Assembly (NCBI GenBank): GCA_963791225.1
Contig: CAWBRV010000008.1
Coordinates: 1,302,001 to 1,366,000 of the forward strand
Direction: 5' to 3'
Source: PALSA-612 sp963791225
GTDB taxonomy: Bacteria > Actinomycetota > Thermoleophilia > Gaiellales > Gaiellaceae
Length of the DNA stretch: 64,000 bases
Shown: positions 59,905-64,000 of the stretch, one piece after another
How positions within the stretch are numbered: the first letter of the stretch is position 1
How the letters are laid out: each line of letters starts with the position of its first letter
Made by a program: the position numbers and the translations under genes
Notes under the pieces: model-generated
Databases searched by the model: none
The model's input: the letters and a program-made list of their open reading frames with translations, nothing else
Told to the model about the DNA's origin: nothing

Positions 59905-60666
59905 ATGGCCACGCTTGCCGCGCCAGGCAACTCATCCGCTTACGACCTGCTAGCTCCGTTCTATGACGCCCTAGAGGGCGATCGGACGCGCCAGGTGGAG
60001 TACGTGCGCTCACTCATCGACGAGCACGCCTTCTCCGCCTCGTCCCTGCTCGAACTCGGGTGCGGCACGGGCGCGGTGCTTTCTCGCCTACATGCTCGAT
60101 ACGAGGTGACGGGCGTCGACAATTCGCCGGCCATGTTGGAAGCGGCCGCTCGAGCCCTGCCTAGAGCGCGTCTGCTCCAAGCTGACATGACAAGGGTTCA
60201 TGTGGGCGAGACGTTCGACGTCGTCCTATGCGTCTACGACACGATCAACCACTTCCGCCAGTTCTCTGAATGGGAGGCTGTCTTCGACCGGGCAGTCGAC
60301 CACCTCAATCCAGACGGCATCTTCATCGTGGACATGAACACCGCTCGAAGCCTGGAGGACTTGGTCGCCCGCTCGCCCATCGTCCGGTGGTTCGGGACGG
60401 GCGACCTGGTGGTCCTCGACATCCGGTTAGTTGGCGACGACGACTTCCCTCCGCGTGTCTTGACCCGCTGGACAGTGTCACTCTTCGAAAACATCGGAGG
60501 CAACAGCTATCAGCTGCACGCACTAACACTCGACGAAGTCGCCTTTGAGAATCGACGCATTGAGGAAAGCCTTCAACAGCGCTTCAAGAAAGTCTGGGCC
60601 TACGACCCTGAGAGACAAGCGCCGAGCATCGAGACCCGCCGACTTCACTTCGTTTGCCGGAACTGA
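59905..60666 (+). CDS. SAM-dependent methyltransferase
   Basis: A 253-residue class I methyltransferase. Motif I is LLELGCGTGAVL (about 50-60), motif II region VTGVDNSPAMLE, and LLQADMT and FDVVLCVYDTINHF follow, as in the Methyltransf_11/25 group. The substrate is not apparent. It starts ten bases after the inverted repeat at 59873-59894, and TTAAGTC immediately before the ATG recurs before the 60690 region. Translation may therefore start close to the promoter. Confidence 0.85.
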   Translation: MATLAAPGNSSAYDLLAPFYDALEGDRTRQVEYVRSLIDEHAFSASSLLELGCGTGAVLSRLHARYEVTGVDNSPAMLEAAARALPRARLLQADMTRVHVGETFDVVLCVYDTINHFRQFSEWEAVFDRAVDHLNPDGIFIVDMNTARSLEDLVARSPIVRWFGTGDLVVLDIRLVGDDDFPPRVLTRWTVSLFENIGGNSYQLHALTLDEVAFENRRIEESLQQRFKKVWAYDPERQAPSIETRRLHFVCRN

Positions 60667-60761
60667 GGCGGAGCGCACCCCTTTAAGTCATGAAGCATCA
60701 CGTCGACCACAAACAAGAAGTAGGATCGTCCGCGTCAGCTCAAGCAAAGAAAGGAGTCGAC

Positions 60762-60965
60762 GTGGCGAAAAGGACCGTTGTGGTAAGCGATCTCTCAGGC
60801 GAGCCCATCGGGGAGGGCAAGGGAGCTGTAATTGCGATCAAGTTTGCCGACGCACGCAAGGGCACGTATGTCCTCGACGTAACGGATGACGAAGCCGAAG
60901 AGCTCGGGCGCAAAGGCCGTCGCCAATCTCGCCGCGGTCGCCGACCGAAGGCACCATCGGAGTAG
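60762..60965 (+). CDS. Small basic protein, possible Lsr2-like N-domain
   Basis: A 67-residue protein from GTG 60762, behind AAAGGAG; an ATG at 60690 would add 24 residues without a ribosome-binding site. A two-strand part (VVVSDLSGEPIGEGKGAVIAIKFADARKGTYVLDVTDDEAEEL) resembles the dimerisation domain of Lsr2, followed by a short Arg/Lys-rich end (GRKGRRQSRRGRRPKAP) that could bind DNA. It lacks the full Lsr2 AT-hook domain. Could be a truncated nucleoid protein carried by the element. Confidence 0.6.
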   Translation: MAKRTVVVSDLSGEPIGEGKGAVIAIKFADARKGTYVLDVTDDEAEELGRKGRRQSRRGRRPKAPSE

Positions 60966-61043
60966 AACTTGAACTTCTCGCACGGCCGCCGGCCACCTGG
61001 CCGCGCCCGCAGGATGACCTTGCTGCCAGAGGCTGCACGACCA

Positions 61044-61490
61044 CTAGACTCGCCGATCGGTCGCCAGGAGCGCGAACATCAGGCAGTCGCGCCGACCGCA
61101 TGGGGTCGGCATCCAGGCACGGAGGCGCCCCTCGCGGATGAAGCCGGCCCGTTCTGCAACCTGCTGCGAGGCGATGTTCGCGGGATCGGTGGTCAGGTGT
61201 AGCCGCTGGATACCGAGCGTGTCGAACGCCCATCTGGCTACCAGTTGGAGGGCTAGTGTCGCCGCCCCCTGCCCTCTGGCCTCCTTCCGTAGCCAGTAGC
61301 CGACCCCCGCGAGTCCGGGGTCATTTGCCGCAAGGTGAAGTTCGATCACGCCTAGAGCCTCAGCCTCCGAGTTGATGATCACAAACGGTGCGTGGGTGCC
61401 CTCCAACCAACCTATGGCAGCGCGTTCGACAAAGGCGCGAGCGTCGTCCTCGGTATAGGGAAACGGGATGAGGGCGGTAAATCTGCTCAA
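61044..61490 (-). CDS. GNAT acetyltransferase, RimJ/RimL type, start unclear
   Basis: About 148 residues from a TTG at 61490 cover most of a GNAT domain: FVIINSEAEALGVIELHLA, GYWLRKEARGQGAATLAL with the acetyl-CoA loop, and IQRLHLTTDPANIASQQVAERAGF. The expected N-terminal strand (RYRPARLSPSDVPWIADAC and on) is present in the same frame upstream, but I see no start codon in reach before a terminator at 61648. Either an unusual start is used or the gene is decaying. Substrate unknown. Confidence 0.65.
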   Translation of the reverse strand: MSRFTALIPFPYTEDDARAFVERAAIGWLEGTHAPFVIINSEAEALGVIELHLAANDPGLAGVGYWLRKEARGQGAATLALQLVARWAFDTLGIQRLHLTTDPANIASQQVAERAGFIREGRLRAWMPTPCGRRDCLMFALLATDRRV

Positions 61491-61647
61491 TTCTGGATCG
61501 CCGCAAGCATCAGCGATCCAGGGAACATCGCTCGGAGAGAGCCGCGCAGGACGATACCGTCTGCGCTCAGAGGCGGATCGGGGAAGCCGAGCAACACGCG
61601 ACAGGATAGGCCGGTTCAGTGGCGCGAGCCTTCTTCGCCAATACCGA

Positions 61648-61676
61648 GGGTAGAGGCGGCATAGCCGCCTCTACCC
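61648..61676 (-). terminator. Terminator after the small zinc-ribbon gene
   Basis: GGGTAGAGGCGGC and GCCGCCTCTACCC pair over thirteen bases with loop ATA, sixteen bases past the stop of the 61692 gene. No clear T-run follows. Confidence 0.75.
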
Positions 61677-61691
61677 GACCTCTGCGCGACC

Positions 61692-61862
61692 CTACGGGTT
61701 CACGTCACAGGTGCCGTTCTTCTCTTTCGCCTTGCACTCGTCGCAGAGCTTCCCCTCTGGGCGAGTGGAGGTCGAGCCGCCGATGCTGCTAGGCCACTTC
61801 GAGCAGTTCCGGCACCAGTGGTAGATCTGCCGATCGGTTGCCGAGTGAACATAAGTGGTCAT
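61692..61862 (-). CDS. 56-residue zinc-ribbon protein
   Basis: From ATG 61862, behind AGGAGGTGCGC, to TAG 61692: a 56-residue protein with WCRNCSKWP and LCDECKAKEKNGTC, two CxxC knuckles suited to one zinc ion. It is complete, with its own terminator. No function can be given; such small zinc-ribbon proteins are common cargo of actinobacterial elements and may bind nucleic acid or protein. Absent from longer-ORF gene lists because of its size. Confidence 0.65.
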   Translation of the reverse strand: MTTYVHSATDRQIYHWCRNCSKWPSSIGGSTSTRPEGKLCDECKAKEKNGTCDVNP

Positions 61863-61997
61863 GCGCACCTCCTGAACCGTTGGAGTTGCCAGAAGTCAAT
61901 CACAGATGAAGCTGGTTCGCTGGCTTCGTTACAAGCGTTGTGCGGCAGCAGACGTGGGCTGATTGCTATCGACATGGCTCTGGGGGACGATTTGGTT

Positions 61998-62603
61998 CTA
62001 AGTATCCGCTGACGTTGGCAAGCCGTCATGGGCATGTCTCAGAACGTCGTGTGTCTGGCGTGCTTTGATCACAGCGCGCTGCTTGCCGACGTTGACTACA
62101 ACGCTGAGATGGTCGTCATGGGGCGAGGCGCGTGGCTCTACTTGGCACGGCAGCAAAGGCGATAGACGCGTGTCGCGCTGGCGAACGTGGAAAGGCCTCA
62201 GGTAGAGGCGATTCCACTCGGCGGAGCCGTAGGGAATCGGGGTGAGCGGGATCGGGCGTCCCTTGCACAGACAGATGATCGGCGCGGCGCACCGTTCCCG
62301 CACTTCGTCGATGACCCGGGTGTTGTCGTAGCCTTTATTGGCGGTGACGTTCATGCGGGCTGTTGCCCTGGTGCCATCCAGCGTCGTCCAAGAGCAGCAC
62401 GAACGGTAGTGGAGACTCGCTCGCACCCAAGACTTTTTACCCATGCCGCTGCAGGAACAGTCGTGTGCCACGCAGCGAGCCGGCAAAAGCCAGTGCTGCG
62501 GCGTCGGCACTGACTGCCGCTCTACGCAGGGGGTTTCTCGGACGGAAAGCCGGGCGGCTCGTTCCCAAGATTCGAGTCCAGGGAGGCCGCCGCCCGGCTT
62601 CAA
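61998..62603 (-). pseudogene. Decayed IS transposase (DDE type)
   Basis: In pieces of this frame: ADKGYD-like NKGYDNTRVIDEVRERCAAP and, further on, SAEWNRLYLR, which resemble the end of an IS4/IS5-like DDE transposase. The rest has no reading-frame continuity with known domains and no catalytic triad is complete. No terminal inverted repeats or target duplication was recognised. I consider it a remnant of an insertion sequence. Confidence 0.55.
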
Positions 62604-62864
62604 GAGAATAGCTCCAGGTCATGATTCCATCATGCTGGCGTTAGAGGTCATGTCGCGATGTTGACATTAGTCAGATCGGTGCTAGCCTCGTTGCATTCGA
62701 GTCCACTGTGGCCTAGGGAGGCCAGAAAGAATGATCTGACCGGCGACACGGAGGTCAGTTCGCCAATAGGTCTGAAATCGAGACCGTTTGGCTCTCTCGC
62801 GCACAAAGCGTGCCTCGCTATCACGGCGGACAGTCGTCAATCCGCGAATGAAAGGAGGAACGGT

Positions 62865-63620
62865 GTGCCATTTCGAGGTCTACGCTCGTCGCGTCGCTCA
62901 ACCTCGGCGAGCTGTCCTGGGGAAGTGCGAATGAACGTTCGAGCCGGGTGCTTGGTGGCCAGCCTGTTTATCGTCGCGATATTGGTTTCTGCGGGTTCTG
63001 CCGCAGCGAGTTGTAATCCCGGTCGAAGCAATTCGTCGGTCAGCAACCAGGCGGGGTGGCTAAAAGGCCCGCCTTCGGGCGTGTGTTACGACGGCAGTTT
63101 GGCCAACATCCTCGTTTACTCGCCGTACGTTGCCGCCACTGATGTAACCGCATGGGCGATGCTGTACAACAACGCTACGGGCTCTTATGGGCAAGTAGGA
63201 TGGCTCCAACAAACAAGCGCTCGCTACAACTTCACGGAGTCGAGCACGGCTGGCGGCGGTTTTCACCAGCTCTTACTCTCAGGGAGCAGTATCGGCAGCA
63301 GTCCAGCCTACAAAGTTACATTCTCATCTGACGCGTTCCACTTTTTCATTGACGGCATCAATGTCAATACAAACTACAACACAGGCTATACTGGATGCTA
63401 CTTCGCACAAGCTGGCGAAGTAACAAACAGCGCCAATCAGATGCCTGGCGGATACAACAATCACGACACGTTCACCAGTGGACAAGTGAGGCGTTCCGAC
63501 ACAGGCGGATGGAACTACGCAGACGCAACCGCGTACGTTCAGGGTCCGTCATCATGGTATGCGTCGTCTAAGGTCTCGTCCACAGAGGTCGACATTTGGG
63601 ACAAAGCATGCGCAAGTTAA
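62865..63620 (+). CDS. Secreted protein of unknown function
   Basis: The best start is GTG 62865, behind AAAGGAGG, giving 251 residues; an ATG at 62931 would give 229. Either way there is a signal peptide (LVASLFIVAILVSAGSAAAS). The mature part is rich in Ser, Asn, Thr, Gly and Tyr, with four cysteines (SCNPGR, GVCYDG, GCYFAQ, KACAS), and beta-strand pattern (YKVTFSSDAFHFFIDGINV), as in exported beta-sandwich or carbohydrate-binding proteins. Lower GC than the core. It overlaps the next gene by thirteen bases. Confidence 0.7.
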   Translation: MPFRGLRSSRRSTSASCPGEVRMNVRAGCLVASLFIVAILVSAGSAAASCNPGRSNSSVSNQAGWLKGPPSGVCYDGSLANILVYSPYVAATDVTAWAMLYNNATGSYGQVGWLQQTSARYNFTESSTAGGGFHQLLLSGSSIGSSPAYKVTFSSDAFHFFIDGINVNTNYNTGYTGCYFAQAGEVTNSANQMPGGYNNHDTFTSGQVRRSDTGGWNYADATAYVQGPSSWYASSKVSSTEVDIWDKACAS

Positions 63621-64000
63621 CCCACATCAAAGTGAAGCGCCGCCATCTCTTCGTTCTCTTCGCTGTGATCATCGTCGCGATCGGTCTTGGGATTGTCTCT
63701 GCCGTGCAGTCAGCGAATGGACCGGGGCCAACGCCGGTTGTCTTTAGCGACGTCACGCCGGCCACTCTTGAAAGCGCGGGCATTGATCTGACGCAGACGA
63801 CGAATCCCGCGCCTCTGTCTTCTCAAGAGGTGGCAGAGAGCGCGGCCGCGAGTTATCTCAATAACGCGGACATCCGCGAGGCCCATTTCGCACACTGTAG
63901 CGTCGCTAATGTCACGCCACCGATCAACGAGGACTGTTGGGCTGTATCGCTGAGCCCGGCAGGTTTCGTCTCGCATGGACCGTCGAAGCCGATGTCGGCA
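63608..64000 (+). CDS. Membrane-anchored or secreted protein, cut by window end
   Basis: From ATG 63608 the frame stays open to the end of the window, 131 residues. It starts RKLTHIKVKRRHLFVLFAVI and continues into a hydrophobic stretch (VAIGLGIVSAV), an anchor or signal; the rest is extracytoplasmic (PVVFSDVTPATLESAG and on) with cysteines in AHCSVAN and EDCWAV. Translation is coupled to the upstream secreted gene. It has no stop in the window. No family was recognised. Confidence 0.65.
   Translation, partial: MRKLTHIKVKRRHLFVLFAVIIVAIGLGIVSAVQSANGPGPTPVVFSDVTPATLESAGIDLTQTTNPAPLSSQEVAESAAASYLNNADIREAHFAHCSVANVTPPINEDCWAVSLSPAGFVSHGPSKPMSA

Larger units (their letters stand above)
38484..64000. 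mobile_element. Integrative conjugative/mobilizable element and accessory DNA, right end not seen
   Basis: It starts at the 3' end of tRNA-Arg(TCG) with recombinase, ImmA-like protease, ImmR-like repressor, methyltransferase, replication-relaxation protein and TraG-like ATPase (38395-46398). Further right are phage-type, nucleobase-modification and regulatory genes of mixed base composition. I found no second copy of the tRNA 3' end up to 64000, so the true right border is either outside the window or not detectable by eye, and the part from about 46600 may be several layers of insertion. Confidence 0.6.

Overview
The window is GC-rich, tightly packed bacterial DNA. Gene content suggests an actinomycete of the Thermoleophilia/Solirubrobacterales type: GTG starts are common, and a CtaG_2-type oxidase assembly protein, a DUF6636 lipoprotein, a PASTA-type Ser/Thr kinase and an unusual isoleucyl-tRNA synthetase are present. 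The lineage is inferred from gene style and was not tested by a search.

Positions 1 to about 26000 are ordinary chromosome. They hold the end of an ABC exporter, small regulators and enzymes (cyclic-nucleotide-binding protein, NUDIX hydrolase, thioredoxin, ileS, class V aminotransferase, prolyl aminopeptidase-like hydrolase, ispH, EamA transporter, M15 peptidase, DapA-like lyase, CtaG-like protein), tRNA-Pro, tRNA-Gly and tRNA-Arg(TCT), a PadR-led membrane-protein operon, an ECF sigma factor operon with a lone DppB-type permease, and large secreted hydrolases. Two observations stand out. An OsmC-family gene has an in-frame UGA at the position of the family's second cysteine, followed by a SECIS-like hairpin, so it is probably a selenoprotein. 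A duplicated 117-bp non-coding repeat lies after the dapA-like gene, and each copy is followed by a hairpin whose stem sequence differs while pairing is kept.

From 26034 to 29769 a small island is bounded by a 49-bp duplication of the 3' half of tRNA-Arg(TCT). It carries a hydrolase-cyclase fusion, a broken SRAP gene, secreted and small proteins, and no recognisable integrase. From 29874 to 38346 chromosome resumes: PASTA kinase, SulP transporter, a sedolisin next to a half-length subtilase, DJ-1/PfpI, GH26-like hydrolase, tRNA-His and a repeat protein.

At tRNA-Arg(TCG) (38409-38483) an integrative conjugative or mobilizable element begins. Its serine recombinase reads into the tRNA. Upstream in the same direction are an ImmA-type protease, an ImmR-type repressor, a DNA methyltransferase, a replication-relaxation protein and a TraG-like ATPase. 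Matching palindromes (CTGCGT-N2-ACGCAG type) lie before both the repressor gene and the transfer operon, so one repressor may control both.

From about 46600 to 64000 is accessory DNA of mixed composition: an HTH/NBR1-Ig-like regulator beside a hydrolase and membrane protein; a YejK-like nucleoid protein; phage-type helicase loader; a four-gene overlapping operon (small beta-rich protein, PfkB kinase fused to a nucleoside deoxyribosyltransferase-like domain, QueC-like synthase, HhH-GPD glycosylase) that looks like an undescribed nucleobase-based or defence system; a vWA-like/membrane protein pair; an XRE-TPR regulator with a 27-codon peptide gene and a divergently transcribed methyltransferase; a decayed transposase; and two overlapping secreted or membrane-anchored proteins, the second cut by the window edge. 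The right end of the element was not found in the window.
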